Shown piece by piece: positions 31,499 to 42,789 of a DNA stretch of 64,000 bases. Position 1 is the first letter of the stretch. Every line of letters starts with the position of its first letter. Source of the stretch: DATGZH01 sp035297265 (GTDB lineage Bacteria > Actinomycetota > Acidimicrobiia > Acidimicrobiales > RAAP-2). The notes below the pieces were generated by a model. It was not told the DNA's origin. It saw nothing but the letters and a program-made list of their open reading frames with translations, and made no database searches. Made by a program: the position numbers and the translations under genes. The stretch spans positions 62,001 through 126,000 of the forward strand of contig DATGZH010000018.1 in NCBI GenBank assembly GCA_035297265.1. Reading direction: 5' to 3'.

Positions 31499-32383
31499 GT
31501 GGCGACCTTGCGCATCGGCAAGCTGTTCCACCTGACGCCGCTCGTCGACGACCTCGACGGGGCGGTGGAGTTCTTCACGAGCGTCTTCGCCCCGCTCGTC
31601 TACTACCGGGGCTACGCCGCCCACTGGCACCGCGAGGCCTCGCTCATGGCCATCGCCGACTCGATCATCGAGCCGCTCCTGCCCCTGCCGCCGGCCGACG
31701 GAGCCGTCGGCACGAGCTGGTTCCGCTACATGGAGAGCTTCGGCCCCCGCGTGCACAACGTGGCCATCTACTGCGACGACCTCGAGAGCCTGGCGGCGCG
31801 CCTCGACGAGCGGGGCGTGCGCTACACCGACGCCGGGGTCTCGACGACGCTGTTCATCCACCCGAAGGACTCGCCGGGGATGCTGGAGTTCTCGACGTCG
31901 ACGTGGTCGCAGAGCGGCGACCCGCGTTTCAGCCCGCGCTGGGACGACTTCGCCCGCGACTACTGGGCTCACCGTCTGCCGCTCGGCCTGGAGCGGCTCT
32001 CCCACATCACGACGGTGGTGCGCGACCGCGACGCGGCACGGGAGTTCTACACCGGGGCCCTCGACGCCGTCGTCCTCCCCGAGCAGCCCGGGATCGACGC
32101 CGCGACGAGCCACTTCGTCGTGGTGGGTGAGGGCGTGGTGTTCGAGCTGGCCGAGCCGTCGGGTCCGGGCCGGCCGGCCGACGAGCTCGAGCGGTGCGGC
32201 GAGGGGGTCATCGGGGTGACCTTCAAGGTCCGGGACCTCGACGCCGCCCGCACCTACCTCGCGAACCGGGAGGCCGGCGAGATCCACGAGGGTCCGGGCC
32301 GGCTCTCCTTCGATGCCTCGAGGACCTGGGGCTGCGAGTACGCGTTCGGCGACCGGGCGCTCGAGGGCGACCGGCGGCAGTGA
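31499..32383 (+). CDS. double VOC (glyoxalase/dioxygenase fold) protein
   Basis: A 294-residue protein built from two vicinal-oxygen-chelate domains. The first (about 5-130) has LFHLTPLVDDLDGAVEFFTSVF and RVHNVAIYCDDLESLAARLDERG. The second (about 155-285) has LSHITTVVRDRDAAREFYTGALDA, FKVRDLDAARTYL and a final strand. Candidate metal ligands are His near both domain starts and the Glu in FELAEPSG. VOC proteins include extradiol dioxygenases, epimerases and glyoxalases; which type this is cannot be told. GTG 31499 is preceded by GAGG and by the leader ORF. Its stop overlaps the GTG of the pantothenate kinase gene. Confidence 0.78.
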   Translation: MATLRIGKLFHLTPLVDDLDGAVEFFTSVFAPLVYYRGYAAHWHREASLMAIADSIIEPLLPLPPADGAVGTSWFRYMESFGPRVHNVAIYCDDLESLAARLDERGVRYTDAGVSTTLFIHPKDSPGMLEFSTSTWSQSGDPRFSPRWDDFARDYWAHRLPLGLERLSHITTVVRDRDAAREFYTGALDAVVLPEQPGIDAATSHFVVVGEGVVFELAEPSGPGRPADELERCGEGVIGVTFKVRDLDAARTYLANREAGEIHEGPGRLSFDASRTWGCEYAFGDRALEGDRRQ

Positions 32384-33276
32384 GCGACGAGGGCGCCATC
32401 CCCGCCGGCGGGGCGCCCCGCACCCTCAGCCCGGCGGCCTGGGCCGCCGTGGCGGCGGCGGTGCCGCCGAGCCTCGAACGGGCCGAGCTCGAGGCCATCG
32501 CCGCGGCGCGCCCCGGCATGACCGCCGACGAGGTGGCCTCGTACCTGCCGCTCGCCCGGCTGGTCGTCGAGCGGTGGCGGGCCGGCCCCCGACCGTTGAT
32601 CGTGGCGGTGACCGGGAGCGTGGCTGTCGGCAAGAGCACGACAGCCGAGCTGCTCGCCGTCCTCCTCGGCCGGGTCCCGGAGGGCCCCCGCGTGGCCCAT
32701 GTCAGCACCGACGGCTTCCTCCTCACGAACGCCGAGCTGGTGGCGCAGGGCGCGCTCATGCAGAAGGGCTTCCCCGCCACCTACGACCGCCCGCGGCTGC
32801 TCGAGTTCGTGACGGCGCTGCGGGCCGGCCAGGGACCGCTCCGCTTCCCCCTCTACTCCCACGTCCGCTACGACGTCGTCCCCGACGAGTACGAGGTCGT
32901 GGACCGGCCCGACGTCGTGGTCCTCGAAGGGCTCCACGTCCTCCTGCCCGACGAGCGGGAGCCGATCGGGCGGGGCCTCCCCGACCTGTTCGACCTGTCG
33001 GTCTACGTCGACGCCTCGCGCCAGGACATCGAGCGGTGGTTCGTCGAGCGGCTCCGGCGGGTCGGCCGGGAGGTCTCGGCCGACGAGGACTCGCCGCTCC
33101 AGTTCCTCGCCTCGCTCGACGACGAGGGTGTCGCCGCCGTGGCCCACGAGGTGTGGACCGCCGTCAACCTGGTCAACCTGGTGGAGCACATCGAGCCGAC
33201 CCGCGACCGGGCCGACCTCGTCTTCGAGCTCGGGCCGGACCACGCCGTCCGAAAGGTGCGGCTCCGCCCGACCTGA
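32380..33276 (+). CDS. coaA: type I pantothenate kinase
   Basis: CoaA phosphorylates pantothenate, the first committed step to CoA. Diagnostic motifs are Walker A GSVAVGKST (79-87), HVSTDGFLLTN, MQKGFPATYDRPRLLEF, FPLYSHVRYDVV and VLEGLHVLL (LEGLNVL in most homologues). The 298-residue length is normal. GTG 32380 overlaps the stop of the VOC gene, so the two are translationally coupled, an uncommon partnership. CoA supply is relevant to the many CoA-ester enzymes in this window. It converges with the ABC transporter genes, with 20 bases between stops. Confidence 0.93.
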   Translation: MSDEGAIPAGGAPRTLSPAAWAAVAAAVPPSLERAELEAIAAARPGMTADEVASYLPLARLVVERWRAGPRPLIVAVTGSVAVGKSTTAELLAVLLGRVPEGPRVAHVSTDGFLLTNAELVAQGALMQKGFPATYDRPRLLEFVTALRAGQGPLRFPLYSHVRYDVVPDEYEVVDRPDVVVLEGLHVLLPDEREPIGRGLPDLFDLSVYVDASRQDIERWFVERLRRVGREVSADEDSPLQFLASLDDEGVAAVAHEVWTAVNLVNLVEHIEPTRDRADLVFELGPDHAVRKVRLRPT

Positions 33277-33296
33277 CGGTCCCGTCGCCGGGGGCG

Positions 33297-36454
<3,158 letters not shown>

Positions 36455-36458
<4 letters not shown>

Positions 36459-37429
36459 TCGAGCCGGACCTTCGGGTTCAAGAACCCGTAGATGATGTCG
36501 ACCACGAGGTTGATCAGCACGAAGCACACCGCGGTCAGGAGGACCACCCCCTGGATGACCGGCAGGTCCTTGTCGTTGATGGCCTGGAGGGCGTAGGCCC
36601 CGATCCCGGGCAGCGAGAAGATCTGCTCGATGATGACGGTGCCGCCCAGGAGGTAGCCGAACGAGATGCCGATCACCGTGACGGCGGGGGTGAGGGCGTT
36701 CTTGAGCGCGTGCTTGTAGATGACCGCACTGTGCGAGAGCCCCTTCGCCCGGGCCGTGCGCATGTAGTCCTGGTCGAGCGTGTCGATCATGGCCCCGCGG
36801 ACCTGCCGGGCGATGGTGGCCGCCCCGCCGAGCCCGAGGGCGATCCACGGCAGGAGGAGGTGGTCGGCCCAGGAGAGTGGGGACTGGGTGAAGGGCACGT
36901 AGCCGAGGGCCGGTAGCCAGTGGAGGTCCACGGCGAAGATCGTGACGAGCATGATGGCCAGCCAGAAGTCCGGCACGGCGACGCCGAGGCTGCTCCCGAC
37001 GGTCACCGACCGGTCCTCGATGGTCCCCTGGCGGATGCCCGAGATGATCCCCGCCGGCAGCCCGAGGAGCACGGAGAAGAACATGCCGCCGATGGCGATG
37101 CTGAGCGTCACCGGGAAGCGGACCCGGAGCTGCGAGGCCACCGACTGGGTCTGCATGAACAGCGAATTGCCGAGGTTCCCGTGGAGGAGCCCGTTCAGCC
37201 ACCGGAGGTACTGCTTCCAGAAGGGCTCGTCGAGGTGCAGCTGGTGACGGATGAGGGCGATCTGGTGCAGGTTGGCCTTGGCCCCGCCGGCCAGGGTCAC
37301 CGCCGGGTCACCGGGGATGATGAGGACCAGGCAGAAGACCCCGAAAGAGATCAGGAGCAGGAGCGGGATCGTGATCAGCAGGCGTCGCGCGACGAACGAG
37401 AGAAGAGAGCCACCTCCGCTGGACGCCAT
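36455..37429 (-). CDS. DppB/OppB-like ABC permease
   Basis: A 324-residue inner-membrane permease, partner of the fused protein downstream. The N-terminus is the classic DppB helix (FVARRLLITIPLLLLISFGVF), followed by the large extracytoplasmic loop with IIPGDPA and PFWKQYLRWLNGLLHGNLG. The EAA coupling loop is DYMRTARAKGLSHSAVIYKHALKNAL. The C-terminus VVDIIYGFLNPKVR is typical. Six membrane helices are expected. It lies 14 bases after the solute-binding protein gene, so binding protein, DppB and DppCDF form one operon importing a peptide-like or other oligo-substrate. Confidence 0.93.
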
Positions 37430-37443
37430 CGGTGTCCGTTAGC

Positions 37444-39069
37444 TCATTTCTTGATGTAGATGCCTGCGAGGTTCGACCGGCAGTTGCCGATGGGGGCGAC
37501 CACGTGACCGCCGACCACGTTCTTGTTGTAGGCGATGATCGACGGGATGAACTCGATCGGCACCTCGAGGCCCTGGCTCATGATGGTCTTGACGGCCTGC
37601 TGGGCCAGCGGCCCCTGGACGCTCGGGCTGAGCGAGGCGTTGGCCTTGAGGGTGACGTTCGCCACCGTCGGGTTGACCGAACCCAGTTGTTGGGCGCCGA
37701 AGCCCGTGGTCTCGTACTCGGACTCGAAGTTGTTCGTGATGTCCGGTCCGTTGGTGAGGTCGTCGCTCAGGAGGGCGTCACCTAGCTTGTTGATGTAGAC
37801 GTCCGTGAAGATGTCGCCGCCGGGGACCTGCTGGATGTTGGCGTGGAACCCGGCCGGGGCCATGCTGGCCTGGAGGATCTGGGCCGCCCGGTCGAAGGTG
37901 GCGTCACCGCCGGGCACGATGAACTTGAACGTGACCCCGCTCGGGAAGCCGGCGGCCTTCAGCATCGCCTTGGACTTCTGCGGGTTGTAGGAGTAGGAGT
38001 TCCCGATGGCCTTGTTGTAGCCGGGCGAGCTCGACGGGAAGGGCTGGTAGGCCGGCTGGCCGAGGCCGCTGAACACCACGTCGTTGATCGCCGGACGGTT
38101 GACCGCGTACTCCAGGGCCGCCCGCACCTTGGCGTTGGCGAAGGGCCCGGTGTTCTCCCGCATCTGGAGGATCATGTAGTCGTAGGAGTGCGTGGTGGTG
38201 ACGGCGATATTCGGGTTGTTCTTGACCGTCTTGTAGTCCTCGGGCTCGAGCTGGATCATGTCCACTGCGCCCGACGTGAGGGCGGTGACCGACGGCGGAC
38301 CCGCCGCCACCTCGATGAAGTTCACCCCGCCGAGCGGGTAGGCCGACGGGTCCCAGTACTTCGGGTTCTTCACCAGCTCGACCGAGCCACCGGGCGAGTA
38401 GCTCTTCAGCATGAAGGGCCCGGCCCCGACCGGGTGGAGGTTGGCCACCCCGTTGCCGATGGTGGAGGGATCCATCACCGAGCCGTCGATGTAGGTCGCG
38501 GCCCAGAGGAAGTCACCGGCCGTCGGCCGGTTGAGGGTGACCACGAGCGTGGTCGGGTTGACGACCTGGGTGCCCGCGATAGCGCTGAGCGAGCTGCGCA
38601 GCGGGCTCTTCTTGATGTAGTTGAGGCTTTCGGCGACGGCGGTGGCGGTGACCGGGTCGCCGTTCGAGAAGACCAGATTGGGCCGCAGATGGAAGGTGAT
38701 GGTGCTGCTGTTGTTCGAGACGGTCCAGGACTGGGCCACGCCCCCGGTGATGGCCGTCTGGCCTGGCGCCGTGAGCGACTGGTACAGGTTCTGGTAGATG
38801 GTGTAGCCGCAGTCGTTCTGCTCCTTTTCGGGGTCGAACGTGCCGGCGAACTCATTGTTGAGGTCGAAGCCGTACTTCAAGATGCCGTTGGGGTTGACGT
38901 TCGAGGACGCCGCCCCGGCGCCCGTCCCCCCGGCTCCCACCGCCAACGGGACGAACAGCCCGACCGCGACGGCGCCGGCGACGGCGGCCCGCAGGCCGGG
39001 CCTCCGACCGGAGAGACGCCTGGACAGCCGTCGACCCGCGAACCCCTGCGACTTCTCGGACCTGCTCAC
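37444..39069 (-). CDS. family 5 extracellular solute-binding protein
   Basis: A 541-residue SBP_bac_5 (DppA/OppA-like) protein and the ligand receptor for the downstream importer. Landmarks are YQNLYQSLTA, ITFHLRPNLVFSNGDPVTATAVAESLNYI, GAGPFMLKSYSPGG, KNPKYWDPSAYP and RAALEYAVNRPAINDVVFSGLG. The signal peptide spans about residues 27-55 (GAVAVGLFVPLAVGAGG...GAASS) but has no lipobox cysteine. It therefore appears to be released or held by a non-lipid anchor, unusual for a Gram-positive binding protein. GTG start with GGGGGGAGA upstream. A TATAGT box lies about 110 bases upstream. Ligand unknown. Confidence 0.92.
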   Translation of the reverse strand: MSRSEKSQGFAGRRLSRRLSGRRPGLRAAVAGAVAVGLFVPLAVGAGGTGAGAASSNVNPNGILKYGFDLNNEFAGTFDPEKEQNDCGYTIYQNLYQSLTAPGQTAITGGVAQSWTVSNNSSTITFHLRPNLVFSNGDPVTATAVAESLNYIKKSPLRSSLSAIAGTQVVNPTTLVVTLNRPTAGDFLWAATYIDGSVMDPSTIGNGVANLHPVGAGPFMLKSYSPGGSVELVKNPKYWDPSAYPLGGVNFIEVAAGPPSVTALTSGAVDMIQLEPEDYKTVKNNPNIAVTTTHSYDYMILQMRENTGPFANAKVRAALEYAVNRPAINDVVFSGLGQPAYQPFPSSSPGYNKAIGNSYSYNPQKSKAMLKAAGFPSGVTFKFIVPGGDATFDRAAQILQASMAPAGFHANIQQVPGGDIFTDVYINKLGDALLSDDLTNGPDITNNFESEYETTGFGAQQLGSVNPTVANVTLKANASLSPSVQGPLAQQAVKTIMSQGLEVPIEFIPSIIAYNKNVVGGHVVAPIGNCRSNLAGIYIKK

Positions 39070-39174
39070 AATGTCTCCCCCCTACGTCGATGACCTGATG
39101 TGGTTCCAACGACGCGGCCGGCCATGACGGTCGGTGGCGGAGCACCGGAGCCGACATGCCGCATCGACCTTGCG

Positions 39175-39180
39175 ACTATA
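39175..39180 (-). promoter_or_regulatory. TATAGT -10 box upstream of the ABC importer operon
   Basis: TATAGT is a near-consensus -10 in otherwise GC-rich DNA. A transcript from here would have a leader of about 100 bases before the GTG at 39069, with a clear ribosome site. No good -35 hexamer is visible 17 bases upstream, so an activator may be involved. Confidence 0.45.
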
Positions 39181-39194
39181 CCGAGCGGGCCGGC

Positions 39195-39216
39195 GGTGAC
39201 GCCCTTCGGGGTCGCC
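39195..39216 (-). terminator. hairpin after the GMC oxidoreductase gene
   Basis: GGTGAC(G)CCC-TTCG-GGGTCGCC forms a strong stem with one bulge and a TTCG tetraloop. It begins 17 bases after the GMC stop codon on the minus strand and lies upstream of the importer promoter. There is no T-run, as is common in high-GC actinobacteria. Confidence 0.45.
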
Positions 39217-39233
39217 AGGATGTGACGGCCCCG

Positions 39234-40901
39234 TCAGCTGGCGAGGGCGCGGGCGTTGCGGATGGCCAGGGCCACGAGGGTGAGGGTCGGGCCGTAGCCG
39301 GCGCCGGTCGGGAAGGGCGAGGAGTCGCAGATGACGACGTTCGGGACGTCGTGGAGGCGCCCCCACTCGTCGCAGACCGAGGTGGCCGGGTCGGTGCCCA
39401 TGCGGGTGGTCCCCACGATGTGGCGGGAGGCGGGGATCATCCCCATCTTCCACAGCCCGCCGAAGATGGTGTCGCCCTCGAGGCGGGGGGACGACGTCGT
39501 GCGGGCCCAGGTGGCCCCGGCCTCGGCCAGGATGGCCTCGAGCTTCGGGCCGTAGTAGGCGGAGGCCGCGAGCTCGTGGCGGTGCGGGTGGTAGGTGGTC
39601 CTCGCCACCGGCAGCCCGTGGATGTCGCGGATCTCGGGGTCGAGGTCGACCCGGTTCGTGGCCTGCGGCAGGTCCTCGCCCTGCATCGTGAAGCCGACGA
39701 GGTGGTCGCGCATGGGGGACTCCCGCATCATCTCCTTGTGCTCGGGTCCCCAGGGGTAGAGCTTGGACTCGAGCAGGGGATGGGCCGCCGCGCCGTGCTC
39801 GACGAGCCCGCCCTTGATCCAGGGCAGCCCGGCCTCGCGGGCCGCGGCCTTGGCCGCGTCGTCCACGATGATGTGGTCGTCGTGGGTGTGGGTCACCGCC
39901 CGGCCCTTGTGGGCGTGCAGCCGCATGGGCAGGTGGCCGAACGTGAGCGTCTGGAAGTGGAACATGAGGTTCTGCCCGATCATCGGGTGCTGCATCCCCG
40001 ACAGGAGCAGGAGCCGGGGCGTCTCCATGGCCCCGGCCGCCAGGACCACGTGCTCGGCCGTCTCCACGTGGGTCTCCCCGGCGACGTCGATCCACTCGAC
40101 CCCCTCGGCCCGGCCGTTCTGCACCACGATGCGCTTCACGAAGGCGTCGGGTCGGAGCTCGGCCCGGCCGCTGAGGAGGGCCCGACGGAGCAGGGCGACC
40201 GGGTCGCCCTTGGCGTGGATCGGGCAGCCGTAGTAGGCGCAGAAGCCGCAGTTGTTGCAGGCCGGACGGCCGTCGTAGGGGACCGAGTTGCAGCCGGTCG
40301 GCGCCGGGTAGGGGTGGAAGCCCAGGCGCTCGGCGGCGGCCGACGTGACGACGGCGCAGTACATCGGGGCGCCCGGCGGCATGGGGTAGGGGCCGGACCG
40401 CCAGGGGGCGAAGGGGTTGGCCCCGGCCTCGCCGGCCACACCGACGGCCTTTTCGGCCTCGGCGTAGAACGGCTCGAGGTCGTCGTAGCCGATGGGCCAG
40501 TCGACGACGGTGGCCCCATCGACCGGGCCGAGCTCGGTGAGCATGCGGAAGTCGTCCTCCCGGAAGCGGGGGAGCTTGCCGTCGGCGTGGACCCCGCCGC
40601 CGCCGACCGTGGCCGGCAGGTTGTTCACCTCGCCGACGTGGATCCGCTCGCCGTCCTCCTCGCGGAGCCGGAACGTCCGCGGCTCGAGCCAGGGGTCGGG
40701 GCCGAGGAAGTGCCGGCTCCAGAACTTGATCTCGTCGTTCGAGTACTCGTACTTGAGCTGGTTCGGGTCGTCCAAGTCGATGAGGTGGTTCCGGCCCCGT
40801 TCGAAGATCACGACGGAGCGCCCCGCCGCGGTGAGGACGTCGGCTGCGGTCGAGCCGCCCGGCCCCGACCCCACGATGATGACGTCGAAGTCCCGGCTCA
40901 C
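39234..40901 (-). CDS. GMC-family FAD oxidoreductase (large subunit, gluconate-2-dehydrogenase type)
   Basis: A 555-residue GMC flavoprotein. It begins FDVIIVGSGPGGSTAADVLTAAG (FAD dinucleotide fold), with NNLPATVGGGGVHADGKLPR, the conserved CNNCGFCAYYGCPIHAKGD cysteine-rich segment and LAAGAMETPRLLLLSG. The C-terminal catalytic region is HIVGTTRMGTDPATSVCD followed by CDSSPFPTGAGYGPTLTLVALAIRNA. The start GTG overlaps the stop of the small-subunit gene by 4 bases. Together they resemble the dehydrogenase module of membrane gluconate/sorbitol-type dehydrogenases, but no cytochrome c subunit is encoded here, so the electron acceptor is unknown. Substrate is an alcohol or sugar-like compound. 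Confidence 0.9.
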   Translation of the reverse strand: MSRDFDVIIVGSGPGGSTAADVLTAAGRSVVIFERGRNHLIDLDDPNQLKYEYSNDEIKFWSRHFLGPDPWLEPRTFRLREEDGERIHVGEVNNLPATVGGGGVHADGKLPRFREDDFRMLTELGPVDGATVVDWPIGYDDLEPFYAEAEKAVGVAGEAGANPFAPWRSGPYPMPPGAPMYCAVVTSAAAERLGFHPYPAPTGCNSVPYDGRPACNNCGFCAYYGCPIHAKGDPVALLRRALLSGRAELRPDAFVKRIVVQNGRAEGVEWIDVAGETHVETAEHVVLAAGAMETPRLLLLSGMQHPMIGQNLMFHFQTLTFGHLPMRLHAHKGRAVTHTHDDHIIVDDAAKAAAREAGLPWIKGGLVEHGAAAHPLLESKLYPWGPEHKEMMRESPMRDHLVGFTMQGEDLPQATNRVDLDPEIRDIHGLPVARTTYHPHRHELAASAYYGPKLEAILAEAGATWARTTSSPRLEGDTIFGGLWKMGMIPASRHIVGTTRMGTDPATSVCDEWGRLHDVPNVVICDSSPFPTGAGYGPTLTLVALAIRNARALAS

Positions 40902-41458
40902 GGCTGGCTGACCTCCTCGTCGGTGTAGCCCCGAGGCTGGACGTCGCCGTCCCAGCCGATGTTGCGCCAGCCCACCAGGTCCTTGTTCCCCCCGTACTCG
41001 GGAGCCCCGTACATGCCCTCGCAGGCGTGGTCGTAGAGGAGCCTCGTGAAGGACCGGTCCTCCTGTAGCCGGCGGTCCTGCTCCTGGCCGTCCACGTCGA
41101 CGAAGTCCTGGCCGAGGGCCGCGATGCCCTCCCGGTAGCGCTCCTGGAGGCCGACCACCGGTCCCAGCCGCTCGCGTTCGGTGATGCCGAGAGAACCCTC
41201 GATGCGGGTCCGCCAGGCGAGCTCGTCGCGCGGCCCCAGCCGGTGGAACGTGGCGAAGCCGGGCGACCCCCCGAAGCGGCCGGAGAACGGACCGCCGGCC
41301 CAGATGAGCGGGGGATCGCTCTCGAAGGCCCCGAGGAAGCCGTCGATGTAGTCGACCACGCCGGCCTCGGTGGCACCGGGTTGCTCGTCGGTCGGGATCA
41401 GGCGGGCGCACGCGGCCTGCACGACCGCGTACTGGTGCTCGTCGAAGAACCGGGGCAT
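40898..41458 (-). CDS. gluconate 2-dehydrogenase subunit 3 family protein
   Basis: A 186-residue small subunit of a GMC dehydrogenase. The motif run FFDEHQYAVVQAACARLIPTDEQPGATEAGVVDYIDGFLGAF is the family hallmark (helix with ARLIP..., then EAGV..YID). The C-terminus has YEGMYG-like EGMYGAPEYGGN and DLVGWRNIGWDGD, also conserved. Unlike many members it has no visible twin-arginine signal, so it would remain in the cytoplasm with its partner. I use ATG 41458, 5 bases after TACACT. An in-frame TTG at 41494 lies upstream of that promoter box. Confidence 0.85.
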   Translation of the reverse strand: MPRFFDEHQYAVVQAACARLIPTDEQPGATEAGVVDYIDGFLGAFESDPPLIWAGGPFSGRFGGSPGFATFHRLGPRDELAWRTRIEGSLGITERERLGPVVGLQERYREGIAALGQDFVDVDGQEQDRRLQEDRSFTRLLYDHACEGMYGAPEYGGNKDLVGWRNIGWDGDVQPRGYTDEEVSQP

Positions 41459-41463
41459 GGCCG

Positions 41464-41469
41464 AGTGTA
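41464..41469 (-). promoter_or_regulatory. TACACT -10 box (GMC operon)
   Basis: TACACT ends 5 bases before ATG 41458 and fits the leaderless pattern used elsewhere in this window. Confidence 0.4.
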
Positions 41470-41504
41470 GGTCCGTCGCATCGGCGCCTTTCAAGTTGAC
41501 GATC

Positions 41505-41510
41505 TACCCT
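41505..41510 (+). promoter_or_regulatory. TACCCT -10 box (SnoaL-like gene)
   Basis: TACCCT would start transcription near 41517. That leaves a short leader with GACGGAGGCGAC directly before ATG 41539. It diverges from the GMC operon promoter, so the 80 bases between the genes serve both. Confidence 0.35.
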
Positions 41511-41538
41511 TGCCCCGGGAGGGGACGACGGAGGCGAC

Positions 41539-42018
41539 ATGGGACGCTGGTCACGCGAGGAGCTCGAGGCCGCGCACGACAACTTCATGGCCAAGGCCAA
41601 CGAGGCGGCGCTGACCCACGACTGGCGGCCGTGGTCCGACCTCTTCACCGACGATGCCGAGTACGTCGAGCACAACTACGGCCACTTCCACGGACGGGCG
41701 GAGATCCATCAGTGGATCACCACCACGATGGCCGAGTGGCCCAATTCGGAGATGGATCACTTCCCGCACACCTGGTGCGTGTGCGACGAGGACCGCGGTT
41801 GGTGGATCTGCTGCGTGCAGAACCGATTCGCCGACCCCGGGGACGGGCAGACCTACCAGGAGTCCAACCTGACCGTCCTCCACTACGCCGGTGACATGAA
41901 GTTCTCCTACGAGGAGGACGCCTACAACCCGGCCAACTTCGCCCCGGTGGTGAAGGCCTGGCGCCGGGCCCTCGCGGCGCATGACCACCCCGACCGCGGT
42001 CGGCCGCCCCGAGCCTGA
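41539..42018 (+). CDS. SnoaL-like / NTF2-fold protein
   Basis: A 159-residue single-domain protein of the NTF2-like superfamily. It has a long first helix (REELEAAHDNFMAKANEA), DWRPWSDLFTDDAEYVEHNYGHFHGRAEIHQWI, the central pattern of SnoaL-type isomerases and hydratases, and LTVLHYAGDMKFSYEEDAYNPANF near the end. The His and Asp residues in the cavity could serve acid-base catalysis, but non-catalytic relatives are common. It shares a plus-strand unit with an NmrA-like reductase 15 bases downstream. Substrate unknown. Confidence 0.8.
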   Translation: MGRWSREELEAAHDNFMAKANEAALTHDWRPWSDLFTDDAEYVEHNYGHFHGRAEIHQWITTTMAEWPNSEMDHFPHTWCVCDEDRGWWICCVQNRFADPGDGQTYQESNLTVLHYAGDMKFSYEEDAYNPANFAPVVKAWRRALAAHDHPDRGRPPRA

Positions 42019-42033
42019 CGAAGGGGGCGACCC

Positions 42034-42789
42034 GTGGGCGTCGTGGCGGTGACCGGAGGGGCGGGCACGCTCGGCCGGCTGCTCGTGCTCCGACTCCGGG
42101 CCGCCGGTCACGAGGTCCGGGTGCTCTCGCGCCGCCCGGCCGCGGGTACCCATCGGGTCGACCTGGCCACCGGCGAAGGCCTCAGCGCCGCGCTCGACGG
42201 GGCGACCGTGGTCGTGCACGCGGCCACCGACCGGCGCCTCGGCCGCACCGACCCCGAGCAGACGCGCCGCCTCCTGGCGGCGGCGACGCACGTCGAGCAC
42301 CTCCTGTACGTCTCGATCGTCGGCATCGACGACATCCCCCTCGGCTACTACCGGCGCAAGCTCGACTGCGAGCGCCAGATCGGGGCGAGCGGCGTGCCGT
42401 CGACGATCCTGCGGGCCACCCAGTTCCACGAGCTCGTCGCCGGGCTCCTCCGGGCGGTCGAGCGTTGGCCGGTGGCCGCGCTCCCCCTCGACGCCCGCTT
42501 CCAGACGGTGGCGGCCGACGAGGTGGCCGCCCGCCTGGTCGACCTCGTGGGCGCTCCGCCGGCCGGCCGGGCCCCCGACCTGGGCGGCCCCGAGGTGCAG
42601 ACGCTCTCGGCGATGGTGGCGGTCTGGCGCGAACAGCGGGGCCGCCCGCGCCGGGTCTTCCGCCTGCCGATGCCGGGGGGCCTCGGCCGGGCCTTCCGGG
42701 AGGGCCGCAACACCTGTCCCGACCAGGCCGACGGCCGCCAGACGTGGGCCGAGTTCGTGGGTGACCTCCGCTCGCACGACCACGGCTAG
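42034..42789 (+). CDS. NmrA/SDR-type NAD(P)-binding protein
   Basis: A 251-residue atypical short-chain dehydrogenase. The nucleotide-binding loop is VTGGAGTLGRLLVLRLRAAGHEVRVLSRRP. TVVVHAATDRR, YVSIVGIDDIPLGYYRRKLDCE and LRATQFHELVAGLL follow the NmrA-like pattern, with YYRRK in the position of the SDR YxxxK. Many such proteins sense NADP or act on quinones and small phenolics. GTG 42034 lies 15 bases after the SnoaL-like gene. Its stop codon overlaps the stop of the convergent menJ-like gene within the tetranucleotide CTAG (42786-42789). Confidence 0.82.
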   Translation: MGVVAVTGGAGTLGRLLVLRLRAAGHEVRVLSRRPAAGTHRVDLATGEGLSAALDGATVVVHAATDRRLGRTDPEQTRRLLAAATHVEHLLYVSIVGIDDIPLGYYRRKLDCERQIGASGVPSTILRATQFHELVAGLLRAVERWPVAALPLDARFQTVAADEVAARLVDLVGAPPAGRAPDLGGPEVQTLSAMVAVWREQRGRPRRVFRLPMPGGLGRAFREGRNTCPDQADGRQTWAEFVGDLRSHDHG

